Positions 1 through 13,400 of a stretch of DNA of 64,000 bases are shown in pieces. The notes under the pieces are model-generated. The model did not search any database. It worked only from the letters and a program-made list of their open reading frames with translations, and had not been told where the DNA came from. The stretch covers positions 79,562 to 143,561 of the forward strand of contig NOWV01000191.1 of NCBI GenBank assembly GCA_003344405.1. Direction: 5' to 3'. Position 1 is the stretch's first letter; each line of letters opens with the position of its first letter. The DNA is from Trichoplax sp. H2 (lineage: Eukaryota > Placozoa > Uniplacotomia > Trichoplacea). The translations under genes and the position numbers were made by a program.

Positions 1-78
1 TTCCTAGAAATGCTAGCTATTTTAAAATGCGGATATGTAAGTTGATATTTTCAACATTACGATAAAATAGGTTAAGAT

Positions 79-202
79 ATCATTTAAAAGTTTAAATTTT
101 ACATTAAATATCATTTAAAAGTTTAAATTTTACATTAAATATCATTTAAAAGTTTAAATTTTACATTAAATATCATTTAAAAGTTTAAATTTTACATTAA
201 AT
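79..202. repeat. 31-bp minisatellite, 4 units
   Basis: Four exact tandem units of 31 bases begin atcatttaaaag and end acattaaat. The same unit occurs once at 373-403 and three times at 1034-1126, in otherwise equivalent contexts. This is a variable-number tandem repeat. Confidence 0.95.
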
Positions 203-252
203 ATTAGCCGGTCAGGTATCGTTAATCAAAAGCATTCAGTTTATGGATATAG

Positions 253-272
253 NNNNNNNNNNNNNNNNNNNN
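253..272. other. Assembly gap (20 N)
   Basis: Twenty N lie between copy 1 and copy 2 of the 0.66 kb unit. Since the sequence restarts with the same unit, the true gap may be zero or negative. Confidence 1.
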
Positions 273-372
273 TTAGCTATGCCAATACAGATATTTCCTA
301 GAAATGCTAGCTATTTTAAAATGCGGATATGTAAGTTGATATTTTCAACATTACGATAAAATAGGTTAAGAT

Positions 373-403
373 ATCATTTAAAAGTTTAAATTTTACATTA
401 AAT
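373..403. repeat. 31-bp minisatellite, single unit
   Basis: This is the one-unit version of the minisatellite at 79-202. Flanking sequence on both sides matches the other two copies. Confidence 0.95.
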
Positions 404-897
404 ATTAGCCGGTCAGGTATCGTTAATCAAAAGCATTCAGTTTATGGATATAGTAGATTCTTTTCTAGATTAATTCTTCAATAAATCAAGATACAGTGTA
501 TTGCATAATGCTACACAGTATATACACACCGAACGAATACCGCTGTATGTCTACGTAGAGTCAGCGGCAACGTTGTTTAAAGTTATACCTATTACATGTA
601 TAACTGAAGTCGTTATTTACCGTAATGCTATCGAAAAAGTTAATTTATTCTATCCACCTTTTACCTATTATGGTAATCTTGACGGTGAAAAAATAGTTAT
701 TTATACTTTTCGTTCTTCAGCTATAATATTAATAAATCTCCACATAGCTGGAAAAAAAGAACTCAAGATATGCCGTTATTTCATAGAAATAATTGCCAAT
801 TATAACCAATTTTATTCCTTATTAACTCTTTAGTCGTAGAAACTCCTATTTCATGTTTTTTTCTTACGTCTGCTCCCATGGCTATATGTAAATTCAC

Positions 898-917
898 NNN
901 NNNNNNNNNNNNNNNNN
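898..917. other. Assembly gap (20 N)
   Basis: Twenty N lie between copy 2 and copy 3 of the 0.66 kb unit. Confidence 1.
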
Positions 918-1033
918 CTACCATAAAGAGTATTTAGCTATGCCAATACAGATATTTCCTAGAAATGCTAGCTATTTTAAAATGCGGATATGTAAGTTGA
1001 TATTTTCAACATTACGATAAAATAGGTTAAGAT

Positions 1034-1126
1034 ATCATTTAAAAGTTTAAATTTTACATTAAATATCATTTAAAAGTTTAAATTTTACATTAAATATCAT
1101 TTAAAAGTTTAAATTTTACATTAAAT
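1034..1126. repeat. 31-bp minisatellite, 3 units
   Basis: This is the three-unit version of the same minisatellite, in the third copy of the 0.66 kb unit. Confidence 0.95.
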
Positions 1127-1681
1127 ATTAGCCGGTCAGGTATCGTTAATCAAAAGCATTCAGTTTATGGATATAGCAGATTCTATTCTAGATTAATTCT
1201 TCAATAAATCAAGGTACAGTGTATCGCATTATGCTACACAGTATATACTCACCGAACGAATACCGCTGTATGTCTACATAGAGTCAGCGGCAACGTTGTT
1301 TAAAGTTATACCTATTACATGTATAACTGAAGTCGTTATTTACCGTAATGCTATCGAAAAAGTTAATTTATTCTATCCACCTTTTACCTATTATGGTAAT
1401 CTTGACGGTGAAAAAATAGTTATTTATACTTTTCGTTCTTCAGCTATAATATTAATAAATCTCCACATAGCTGGAATAAAAGAACTCAAGATATGCCGTT
1501 ATTTCATAGAAATAATTGCCAATTATAACCAATTTTATTCCTTATTAACTCTTTAGTCGTAGAAACTCCTATTTCATGTTTTTTTCTTACGTCTGCTCCC
1601 ATGGCTATATGTAAATTCACAATATGATTATTAGACCAAAGAATATGAATATAGATTATGGATCCATGATTAATTATTATC

Positions 1682-4600
1682 TTACCGAGTAGCGCCAGCT
1701 TTAAGAAGTTTCTTTTTCAGTTCCCCTTTATTATGCATTGCTATCACATCACTAGCACCACCTAAGCATTCGCCATTTAAAAATACTCTAGGTACCTAAT
1801 ATTGTATGAGCACAACAAAATACATTCACTGCTTTTGCAAAATAATTGTGATCTTAATATTGGTAGGTAGCCATAACTAATCGGTAACTTTTCTTTCATT
1901 TTATTATACCGTAAAGTTATTATATGTAGCAATGATAACATTTACAACGCTACTATTACGAAACCAATTACTTGAGATAAAAACTTATTAAACATTTAAA
2001 AGCCAATCTAACGTTTGACTGTAATCGTAATCAAATTGTAATTTCATAACACTTTTAGCGACGTCACTATTTTCAAATTGAAGATCATGAATATGAATTG
2101 AAACACAAATGGTGCATCATTTTCCCTATTGTTAAAACTGCTTACTTTTATGACATTATAATTTTTTTTTGTTATAGGAATTAAATGTTATCCTGATTAA
2201 TTATTTACCAATGAAACTATCTTTTTATTGCTAACGTCACTTCCATTAATCGACTGAAAAACAATACTCATTTACAGAAAAGCTCAGCAACAACCACAAG
2301 ATATTCTAGTCTTTAAATAACAGTAATTTTATATTGTCATGACAATAGTTCGTAAACATCTAAATTTCTCTGTACGGAAACCGAAATGCTGGAAATTGAT
2401 CCATTTAAAATTAATTAACTGTAATCGTGTATAGCTTATGCTTGAATGAAAGCCAACGAAAAATATTTAATCACTAATTTTTCTGTCGATATAAATTCGT
2501 ATAAGATAGTTATACATGAAATGCAGTTGAAAGAGAGTCATTAAGGTACGGTAGCCAATAAGAAATGATGAATGAATAATATTCTTGCATGATACAGTAT
2601 TCAAACACTAGGCATCAAGTCTTCCACGAAAAATTTTATCCACTTGCAAATAATATCCTCGTATCGACTTGTAATATGTTGAAATCTACGATATAAGTTT
2701 TTCAAAAGTGCAAATATGACTGTCATGGTACGCCGTTACTAATTAAGTAACTGTAAATTAATGAATGCTTATGAATAGATAAGATAAGGTTATGTGCTAT
2801 GTTTTAATGCGCTTGTAGCTGATAATAGGATGGTAGAAATGAGATAAAAATAGAAGTTGTTAGCAGTTAATTTACTGTAGGTTTATAAGTTGTGTTAATC
2901 TCTAAAAATTGAGCTGTATATGGACGAAGGTTAAGCGTCTTAACACCTGATAGCTTGTAGCTATCTAAGTCTGAGGATATCGACATGTATATTTAGTAAT
3001 GGTATTATACTAATTAATGTAACTTGTAAAGCATGAATTCTCACTCGTTAATATTGGAATTCACTGTAGAAACCTATTTAAGCGCGTGTGTTTGTAGAAT
3101 AAAGAAAGTAATTGCTCAAGAAACGGCAAGACTCATATCGTGAAGAATAGTGTAATAATTAGTCAGTTGTCTGTGGAGATCAGCCGAGAAATCGAGTTCT
3201 CAAATACTTCTCTCATANNNNNNNNNNNNNNNNNNNNTGAAATGCAGTTGAAAGAGAGTCATTAAGGTACGGTAGCCAATAAGAAATGATGAATGAATAA
3301 TATTCTTGCATGATACAGTATTCAAACACTAGGCATCAAGTCTTCTACGAAAAATTTTATCCACTTGCAAATAATATCCTCGTATCGATTTGTAATATGT
3401 TGAAATCTACGATATAATTTTTTCAAAAGTGCAAATATGACATTATAAAATATAGAAAATGACCAAATTCATACTAGGTACGGTATCTAGCCTTTATTTC
3501 CTACAACTAATTGAATGCCATATATCATCCTTATCGACACATTAAAATAGATTGATGTTTAGAGGAGAATGCCGGTACATTGTGGCAGAATAACAACGCT
3601 TATAGTGCTGAATCAAGAATTTAGGTAATATTACTGTCATTTCTGTACTTGTGGGCTGCTAAAGCTAAGAAATCATATTGGTGCTGATCCTACATTGTAG
3701 TGATAAAGAGTTAAAAGGCCAAAAGTTTCTACGCGAAGTGTTTTAGCGAGTTTAGTAATTCATATGCCTTCAAAAGCCATAACTATAGGTATTGTTGAGC
3801 ATGAAATTTATAGGATTTCACTATCTCTCCTGCTAGCGCCGTAAAGCAATAAAAACCGAAGAAAAATCAATATTATACGAGTACTTTACATCAAATAAAT
3901 ACTTGTATCATAGAAATATCGATTAGAACCGTTAAGAAGTAGTGTTTGGATAGCACTTGAGTCCGGATGTCTCTAGCTAGCAAAACAAGGACGAGCACAC
4001 CGCTGATCCTATTGTTATATGAGCAAAAGCTGAAGAGCTGTAGCATAGTTGCCTAGAGAAGTTAGATTAAATACCTTCTACAACGGCGGTATATGATTAT
4101 GATGGTTATAGAGCTATGACATGCCGTATAGTACTGCAGACGAAGGAAAGAAACTAGGTCTCAGGTCTATGGTTCCTTCATAAGGCTGTCATAAAGATAA
4201 AAATGGCATTCAAAATTGGGATATGTTACTTACTTAGTGCTGAAGAATTTCATCTGAGTACTATAAATTTAGCAATGATACTCTTACAAATATTATAATC
4301 GTATTAGATAGAGTGGGCATTTAGTCAGATTTTTTCTGTATAAATTGGAAATGTGAATCTTTAATTTGTCAATTTAATGCTATTTTCAGCACAAATAATT
4401 AGCCTTAGCGACTGTAAAACTGTTTCATATTCAATTTCAGCTTCGAAAATAAGTACAGATGCCTCAGATTAAGCATATCCATAAAAGATTACTCGAATTA
4501 TAGATGTGATGATAGCACGTGATGTCAATAGTACTTTAAGTTCATATAAAATTCCTTAACAGTTCATACATCTTATAAAATCAAGATTTTCCAATAACTA

Positions 4601-6259
4601 CTCGTTTTACTCCATAAACAGCTTTTTCTTACTGTTAATACTGACAGCATAGCCATATGAATAAATGCCTAAGCAAAATATTAAAGAGTGAAAAGGTCTA
4701 ACTTGAGCAATAGATGTGAAGAAAAGCGGCGTTAATTTTTAATGGGCCCTAGCGCCTAATTTCTAGTATCCTCAGTTACTGGTTGAAAATTAATATTAAA
4801 CTATTTTGTTTTCCTGGTGTATCGAATTAATTTCATCATAAACTTCTATATTGGGATACGTATTGATTCCACTATATATATTTTAGTCCCTTGATAGTTA
4901 ATTTACCATAGCAGTCGATTCTCTTGCAAATTAGTCTCAGTGTGCGTTCTCTGATATTTATCATTTACAGAGTACTCATGGTTGTTATTCTACGTTTTCT
5001 ACCTTAGCCAATCAGAAGGTTTTCTAAATTTTAACTTTCTTTAAACGAATGCTTGAATAAGTATTGCGATAGTAATAGCGAGTAGTTTTAATGAAATATT
5101 TCGTATGTGCACAACATTAAAATTGCCGTCTTGAAATCGATTACGGCAGAAACCTTCGCTAATACAAGTAATTTCGGTTAAATTTACTCATCAACTTGCA
5201 TTCCATTTTTCTGTCAATTTTACTAGAATCTAGTTATCAACGATTATAAGGTAATTTATAAGCATTTTTGACTCAGCCAGCTTGAATTTAATTACGTCAT
5301 GTTTGGAAATAATATTGATTGTAGAATTACGATGATTTATTAAAGTTACTTTCTACCAAATGTTATTGCAACAACTTGGTCGATAAGACTAGAGGAAAAA
5401 ATTATTTATACTAATTATAATTACTATATTTAAATGGATACATTCAATCCGAGGAGATACGGCTTGATTCTCTTTCTGGTCATTTTCAAATAATATGCTT
5501 ATTGAAATCATGTCAAGAAGGAAACTATATTTTTTTTAAGAGAATTCCAGGCAAATATTAATTCTCCTTTAGAAATAGCCTGCCGTTGTTATGATTACAT
5601 AGACACTTCTTATGGTATATCCTTTAAATTGCCCATCTTCACCGTGGTAGACTGATGAGTATAAAGAACGATAACAATTTATACAATACTATTTCTATTT
5701 CTAACTTGTTTCGGTGGCGATAAGTATTTCTTCAGTAAAAATTAATACATTGTTATTACTAATAGCCCAATATAAAATGTAAAGCCATAAATGATATCGT
5801 TAAGACTATGCACATTAAGTTATTGAAAATGAAGATATTTCATTAAGATAAAATACTGCAGTTCTGAATTTTAATCCAAATTATAATACAAGGAAAACAG
5901 AAAAGTACTACTCAACAAAAAAACTTTAGATAATTAATAATTGTGTCATGTTATGTTTCTGATAAATTTAGTTTTGCAAAAATGAAAAGACTGCTCTTAG
6001 GTTGGTAATTGTAACTTACCGTAGAAGCTCCAGTTTTTTGTTGTAAAATATTTTGTATCCTCCTTCCATCGCCACGTAAATCTAATTCGATATATTGACT
6101 TCTAACCGATAATTTCTTGAATAACGCTTTAACGTCATCACAGTATGGGCAATAAGTTTTTGAAAAAACTACTACCTTATGCTTTGCTATGGCATTCTCC
6201 ACAAAGACTTCCTCAGTTGACTTTGGATGGATTGATTTTTTCGATGAAAAGCATCCCAT
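1682..6259 (-). CDS. Dithiol glutaredoxin, two exons, putative N-myristoylated form
   Basis: This is a glutathione-dependent thiol-disulfide oxidoreductase of the thioredoxin fold. Exon 1 is 6259-6020 (80 codons, phase-0 donor gtaag). Exon 2 is 1795-1682 (37 codons and stop), giving 117 residues, the usual glutaredoxin length. Visible hallmarks are the CPYC active site at residues 37-40, the TVP cis-proline at 80-82 formed exactly across the splice junction, and the GGASD glutathione-binding motif near 92-96. The start is the first in-frame ATG; the frame upstream is open but has no ATG. The protein begins MGCFSSKK, a Gly2/Cys3/Ser6 arrangement typical of N-myristoylation with palmitoylation, which suggests membrane tethering (inference). 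A minus-strand AATAAA lies at 1534-1539. The 4224-base intron contains an assembly gap and may be inflated. Orthology to GLRX or GLRX2 is not resolved. Confidence 0.93.
2517..2720. repeat. 204-bp direct duplication, copy 1 (flanks assembly gap)
   Basis: It matches 3238-3441 with about three substitutions and the same length, and the two copies diverge immediately afterwards. The second copy starts right after the N gap. It lies inside the glutaredoxin intron and is probably an overlap of allelic contigs. Confidence 0.9.
3218..3237. other. Assembly gap (20 N)
   Basis: Twenty N lie within the glutaredoxin intron, with duplicated sequence on the two sides. Confidence 1.
3238..3441. repeat. 204-bp direct duplication, copy 2
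   Basis: This is the partner of 2517-2720 and begins at the first base after the 20-N gap. The sequence downstream differs from that following copy 1, so one of the two may be an alternative haplotype. Confidence 0.9.
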
Positions 6260-9200
6260 AATTTGAAATGTTAATAAGTAACTATTTAATGATAATGGTT
6301 TCTCTTTCGTATGATAGTTTTTTACGTCCAAAAAATGATCAAAAACTATACTTTAATATTTCTATTTTCTGCTTTAATTCAGGAATTCTGTACGATAATT
6401 TTAAGAAATTGCGGCTTACGTTTAGTGTGACTATGTGCTTTAGAATGGGAAGTTTTAATGGGCACAACATTAAAAATAAAGCAACAGACCTAAATCAATT
6501 TACTGAATACAATTACCAAGGTTACATTAAATCGTTCTATTAATTGTTATTAAAAAGAAAAGGACATGACAAAAATTAATAGAATTCATAAGTCAAGATT
6601 AATGAGCATATTAGTCAATAGTAATAATAAAATTTATTGGATGATGAACTACTGTTTATCTTAATGTGTAACATCTGTTTGTATAAAAGTATTTCGGATA
6701 GGATGCTTAACCTTTAATTTATCATTGCATTCAAAACAACTTCTATTGCCTGCTTTTTTACTACAGTATAAAGTTATATTAAATAATTATTATTAATTCC
6801 TTTTATCTATTCCTTACCGAAAACTAGTCTCGAATATCGCGTTGGATGATTGTAGATTGGCTGACAAAATGACTCTAATTAAGCAAAAATGTTATTTCTA
6901 TAACATAATACATTAGCTATTGTAATGATGATGATATCGGAACCATGGAAAATCTAATCAATTTAATAATTAATCTATTGAATAGGTACGATAACAAATA
7001 ACTATTTTTTAAATTTTCAAAATTGAAAGATTGTTATTCTCATCAGGGGCAAACTAACAAGCAAAGTATAAATTGGCTTTTATTCTAAAATCAGCCAAGA
7101 CAATTGCATTTCTCGTCTGTTAGAAATGGATTGGATTTTCATATTCATAATAATTTGTAACATAATAATATTAAATATCCTATTGAATATCAAGATTTAA
7201 CCTAAAGGCCATTTCATTGATGCTTAGGAAGTAAAAACAACTCGTACTGTAGTGTTACAATCTCTAACGTCTAATTAAGATTGAGGGTGTGGGTATGTTT
7301 AGTTCATGATCTATTTAAACTATTTCAATTAAGCACATTTAAATATAATAAACACGCGAGAGTGATGCGAGTTATAAGGAAAACTATGATAAAAATAAGG
7401 CTTATTATGGAAGATTTATGGCATCTACATTGGAGCCGTATATCAAATATTGAATCCTTAGTAAACAGTGCTAAAGCCAGGTATCATTGACTAGGTATCT
7501 AAATTTACTTTTCCGATAGACTGCTAAATTAATTGTAACCGATAAATAACATACCAGATTTACATAGATGAAAGTATTTAATAAATCTCATATAGTGATT
7601 TACTTCCGATCGATTAGCTCGATATCTTCACTCTTATTGTATACTGTTAGATCAAGCTCTCGAAAAATCTAGACTTACTTTCTGGCATAGTTACCCTATT
7701 TAGCTTATCCTTGTCATCAACTTTTTACTTACTTTCCATCGCTAGTCAAACAATCGATAGATAAGCTTACATACAGGTACTTTGTTAGTGTTGCCATAGA
7801 ATAAATTCGGAGTAAAATACAAATTTTAAATCGTCCATACTGTGTACAGAGGTATGAAGCAAAATATATTATTCGCGCCTATATGAGCACGAGTAATTGA
7901 AAGTTACTCCAGCAATGTAAGATTGGTATTAGTGTGCGTATAGAGCTAATTGAAAGCACTCTCCCAATTAAGACTTGATTATATGGATTAAATTACTCCC
8001 TCATTAAAAATTGGAAGAAGTAACTTCACATAATGAATACGTAGAATAGTTAATAATAGCTTGTGTAGTTTCCATATTATGATAAAGTCTTTGCATTAAA
8101 CTTTTTTAGCATGAAAATTCTGCCATTAGTATTTATATGGTAGCAACTTATTTCTAATAGCCAGTCTTGTACATTTCATACTGACCTATCGAAAAAGTCT
8201 TTCAACCTGAAAGAAAACATAATACAAGCGATTACAAATTAGGAATAAATAAAATAGATTGTGTCGTGACAATAATCATGCTGTGATTTCCTATTTTTAA
8301 TATTTAGATTACTAAAAAGAACAAGACAATCAGAAAATAACACAAATAATTACCGATGGTAGTTATGGATATATTTATACACAGGTACAACATGTAACTA
8401 ATTAGTCTATGTTACACTACCATGAAACTAATTATTGCTTACTGTATTAATGTATCCGGTATCAAATATAATTATAGGTTGCATGTCACATCCGTTATTT
8501 ATCTACTTTTAGAGTATGCTGCTATTTTAAGGCTATTGCCTTGGTACTACAGCAATATTGGTTCGCTATCCGATTTGAGGGATGCTATATCTCAAATGAA
8601 CAGAATTAAGAAACTATAAGCATACACGCGTTTAATAAATGGATATTCACTGCAAATGACGAATTCACATTATAATTGAATTTTGATATTAATTTGAATA
8701 TAATTCCCCGCAAAATATAGCAAGGAGACTTGGCTGAGTTAACTTTTTTTAATATTAATCACTCATGCTGTTGTTCATTAAGTGATTTCATATAAAAGAC
8801 CACTCTATAGATAATATGTTAACTTCTATTTGTGCAAACGAACAGAAATAATATACGTGCACTATCATACTAGAATAATTTTGAATTGCATAAGGATACT
8901 GGTAGTTAATGATAAGTTAAAGAAAAGACTTTAACCAGTAAATAAAGTCATTTCTTTCGCTTATTTACTAAAATAAAAAGTAAAATTTGTTCGATTGAAC
9001 TGCTTGCTATTTGACGTGTAATGCTAGCGTCTTCTTAATCTTCTTAATCAATAAAAATTATAAAATTAAGGAGTGCCAATTGCAACTGTAGATTGAGAGT
9101 TATGAGTTTGGCAGATGCAAACACTTAGTAATAAATATAGGATGACTCATTACGGTGTTCTTTTATAAATTAAATGATGTACATTAACCTCGTGACTTAT

Positions 9201-9892
9201 GGACTAAATGTTGCTATTACAGAATTATGTAAATGTTTATCTACCTTAAAGCCATTAATAATAAGGAAAATTCTTCAGCGGTAGCATACCAATTTAACGT
9301 CAATAACACAGATTTTATAGAGCGAAACTTCCTCGAAATAATTTCTCATCAGCGATACAGCAATATCATGCCATTCTCTTCCGAGAAAATAAAATATAAA
9401 TGGAAAATATTATTGTGTTATCTACTTAATCTTGACCCTTAAGTGAAAGATCAGCTGATCTACGTGATAAATAATCAGATATTTTGCAGCAAAACTATGC
9501 GGTCTGTATACTATACTCATAGTTAAGGTTAATTTTATTCACTGAAGCTGGTTAAAATTATCTTATCATGTTCAACTTTATATACTATGTTAGCAATTTA
9601 AAAGCTTGGTAATTTACGCTATTTGTTGATCTGTTGTCTTAACTATGTCTAGTAATAAATTATGTGCTGTTACTGCAGTTTATTTCTCTTTCTCATAAAT
9701 AATTCCAGTAAGAGCATCACATTCATTTCTAGGGACTGAAATTCTTGCTATATTGATAGTGAACGTATAAACATCAAACTGAGTTTTATGATAACATACT
9801 TTAAAGAGCTTTATGGTAAAGTAGCAACTAATAAAATATTTAACGTAGCCATTTTTAATTCGAAATTGCAAATTATAATTTCCAACCATACA

Positions 9893-9922
9893 AGATACGG
9901 TACTGTATCCAGTACCGTATCT
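9893..9922. repeat. Perfect 13-bp inverted repeat, 4-base loop
   Basis: The sequence agatacggtactg is followed by tatc and then by its exact reverse complement. A perfect 13-bp stem with a tetraloop could form a cruciform or RNA hairpin. It lies in the gene-free stretch; function unknown. Confidence 0.9.
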
Positions 9923-10288
9923 GTTAGGGTGGTTAATGACCAATGATTTAGTGTGTCAAGAAAGGATGTTCAAAATTGAAGTAGTAGATATTCTCCGTTA
10001 CATGCATGGAAAAATTATGTAGGCATATGAGAACGCGAACAAAGTACCAGGTTGCAGGTATGCGATCTCGAAAATTCATATAAACCCCAAATCGTTCTAA
10101 TTAAGATACAGTTTACTTGCAGCTCGTGCAAACTTCGCTTATAATCTGGGAATATGGCTTCGCGATTAATAGCAAATATAATTCAATTGCTTTATTAGCG
10201 ATTATCAAGAGTGTAGTTTTAAATCCACTAGTTTGGGTTTATAATTTGTAATTTATGAACTGTTTCAGCTGGCAAGAAGGATATTAAT

Positions 10289-10453
10289 GTGAAGCTATTA
10301 CAGCTATTTCAAATCTGAATTAATCAAATAATGTTTTTTTTTTAATCTGTTAGCATTAGCTATACTATCGTGTGAAGCTACTACTCTTACCTCAAATCTG
10401 AATCAATTTAACTGAAGTTTTTTAAATCTGATATCATTGGCTATGCAGCTACT
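10289..10453. repeat. Degenerate tandem duplication, period ~83
   Basis: Two units each start gtgaagcta and share tcaaatctgaat, a T run, aatctg and attggctat/attagctat blocks in the same order. They begin at 10289 and 10372. The copies have diverged and show no coding features. Confidence 0.7.
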
Positions 10454-13400
10454 ATCATTTAATACGATGGGATACAACACATAAACTCTCAAGATCTAGT
10501 ATTATTTTCTGAAGTCACTTTAGTAAAGTATTACAACTTATTTTTAATACTTGAAGACGTTTGAATGCCAAAGAGTGAAATCACTATCATATAATTGAGG
10601 CGAATATTTTCAATTGAAAAACTATCCGTGCGGCATGCTTTAGGAGTTTACAAAATCTCGTTAACACGGGACATATTATCGAAGAGATTAAGGACATTTA
10701 ACTATCCTTTCATTTAATGACACTTTTAAAATCTTATAATTTAACAATCGTGAGTTAGACTATTCTTGTAGGATCTTACAATTTTGACCTTAGCTTTACA
10801 TGGGGCTACATCGTATTCGTCAATAAAATTTGAAATCGAAATAGATTCTATTTTATATGCCACCTCTACATTTATCCAGGTGCGAAGTAAATGTAACGGA
10901 TAGTGGCGTGTTTAAAGTAGAAAAAATGCTCCATTTTGACTATCAATAGATAATGACTGCTGAACAGAAATCTGTAAGCCATAATCAATGCATTAGTATC
11001 CCATTTTGATGCTTACTTTTGATTGCAGCAATATCCCTCGCCAACTATGATACAATCAATTCTTGATCAGCTCGCTCTGTAAATACTAAAATTAGATTTT
11101 ACAAGTTTGCCCGTAGATAGAATTCCAGCTCACCTTCCTTCCTACAGATGCCTAAGAGAAATTATAATACAATAATGCACGTATAAATCAACCTTTTAAA
11201 AATTTGCTCTGGAATACTCTTTATATCTTTCTCGCATTTGAGATCACTCGCTCCGTAGTACTTCAGCATAAGATCCATTCCCGGTATGCTATACTGTATA
11301 CTTGTGTCACGTTCTGTAATAGTTACATAATTAGTATGTTACCTTCTTTCTATATATGGTTAAATATCACGATGTTATCACGTCGTGCGTATATAGATGT
11401 AGTTATGGTACTATATTAAGGTTATCTATATATGTATTCTCATGTTGCCATACTTGGCATGATAGTCTATTTGTAATGACTAAACTAGGGAAACCTTTCT
11501 GTTAGTGATGATCTTGTGATCTACGTTAGTAGATCGAAGGTCACAATAAAGAAAGTATATAAACTCTTCATTTTAACAATAAAGTTAGTTCTTCAACTTA
11601 ATTGCTGGGTCTCCTTGCTGATTGCAGATCTAGTACTTGTTACAAAATTTGGAAGTTGTAACAACTTGCTAGTTATATCGGCAAACTTTCGCAATGTCGA
11701 CATATAAATTCGATCTGCAATGCAAGTTCAGATATTCATCTTGCAATCGATTAGGCTGCTGAGAAAGTCATTCATGTTTAAGAGCAATATTTATGATCCC
11801 GCTACACCGAGTAGGCCTCCAATATAATTACTTACCTTATAGCATCGAAATTAGCTTTGGTTTATCATTTCGTGTTGAGAAAAAACTCTGAACACGACTA
11901 AGAAGCGATTAAAATATAGACTTAGCTATTGCCTTCGTTCTTGTTGTGCAATAATAGTAGTTTCATAGCAAAAGCTTACTTCGGATAGTAAGTATAATCA
12001 TTATTTCTGAATTCCTAGATTAGCCTTGCCTAGCAATTTCCTATCTCGATATTCTACATTGAATTGAATGAACGTACGGTAATTTATATCTTCAATTAGG
12101 AAAGAAATTGGCTCATGCATCACTTTGTTCTTTCACTGAAGTCTCTGTATATAATGCCTTTGGCCATTGTCACATATAGCAATATAGCATATTTTTGTAT
12201 ATGTAATCTGTATAAGTGTCAATCATTGCATAGCAGGTAACTAATTACGATTTGTTCTGAATACATGTTATAGAAGTTGTAGCATAGATAAAGATTCGAT
12301 TATTAAGAGGCTAAAGTTAACTCTATATTCAGCATGTCTTCCAATACTGATGTATATATATATAATTAGCATGGTAAATTATTCTGATGCGAGAAGTTCA
12401 TATCATGTAACAGATAAAGCTCCTTTTAGTGCTTTTGGGTTCGCATTTGACCCCTTATTTGTCTCAGTTTCATTTGTATATTGTACCTTATTGCAATCCA
12501 TATTTCCTACAAATGTCAAGCGAGACTGTAGGTATTCTTACTTTAATACACGGAAAGTTGATTGATAAGCCTATGACTTGCGTGAACAGCTTAGGAATAA
12601 GAAAATTATAAAAAATACTATGGAAACTCTTAGCTTTCAACAATAAAATTATTCTCACATCATTCCCCTCAATAACTTTTGTCTCATAATAGGCATATAA
12701 TTCTAGTCTCCAAGGTATAAAAGATCCTATGATCAATTCTATTACAGTATTCAATTTACGGTTTTCACATGATTTAGAGAGAACGTTTATTTGCTGTTCC
12801 AATCGATAATCGAGGTTCGAAAGTTAATTAAAAACAAATGGCTAATGCATTGCCTTTGATCCAAATAAATACCGGTACATTGAATCACCCTCAGCTAGAA
12901 CTTTAATTCTATGTTCTCAAAAATTTCGAATACTGACAACCAATTTACTGAATCTGGTAAAAGGTAAAAAATTTCATCTTTTTACTAGAACTGATGCCCC
13001 CTGCACTTGCCTGATTAAAAGAAACATGAATTAATTAGTACCCTAGTTATAGTATCCGAAGGATTAAAATAAGGAAATGGTATTAGTGATGTATCTGCTA
13101 TATGTATTGCTATTTATTTCTGGATCTATTGAAAACTCTTGTAAATTATCTTGTAGCTTTAGAATTAGTTTGCAGTTAACGCAAAGAATTATAGTTAAAT
13201 ATTCGACATCTCACTTTACCAATTGAAAAGCTAGGATTAGGTATTACGAAAATATTTACATAATCTACTTTTCCTTATGATATACTATCGCTACTATGTC
13301 TTAACACTGAATAATTAGGTAAAGAAAAATTCTTAAAAAGTACTTTCTCATTTGTACAGAAATTTCACGTATAAAATTCCATCATAATCGTCATTTGACA

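Larger units (their letters stand above)
1..1620. repeat. Three near-identical copies of a ~0.66 kb unit around assembly gaps
   Basis: The segment starting ttcctagaaatgctagct at base 1 recurs from about 294 and about 955. The copies at 273-897 and 934-1620 align along their whole length. Their length difference of 62 bases equals two 31-bp minisatellite units, plus scattered substitutions. Copy 1 breaks off at the first gap. Copies 2 and 3 contain an open frame (about 474-833 and the matching part of copy 3) with no ATG and no recognisable domain, so I do not call a gene. The pattern of one locus repeated across gaps suggests unmerged alleles or a misassembled tandem array. Confidence 0.85.

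Noticed and set aside
501-833. 110-codon open frame, with a near copy at 1296-1556
   Set aside because: Begins at TTG, contains no Met codon and has no recognisable domain. It lies in a duplicated, gap-flanked block. It could be an exon, but nothing supports it.
9680-9943. 87-codon minus-strand frame
   Set aside because: TTG start with one internal Met, no domain, composition typical of AT-rich noise, and it crosses the hairpin at 9893-9922.
12488-12802. 104-codon minus-strand frame
   Set aside because: TTG start with no Met at all after it, no domain and no matching splice sites. Plausible by chance in AT-rich DNA.
12800-12830. ggttcgaa resembling a tRNA B box
   Set aside because: No A box at the right distance and no cloverleaf could be drawn around it. 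I found no convincing tRNA or rRNA gene in the window.
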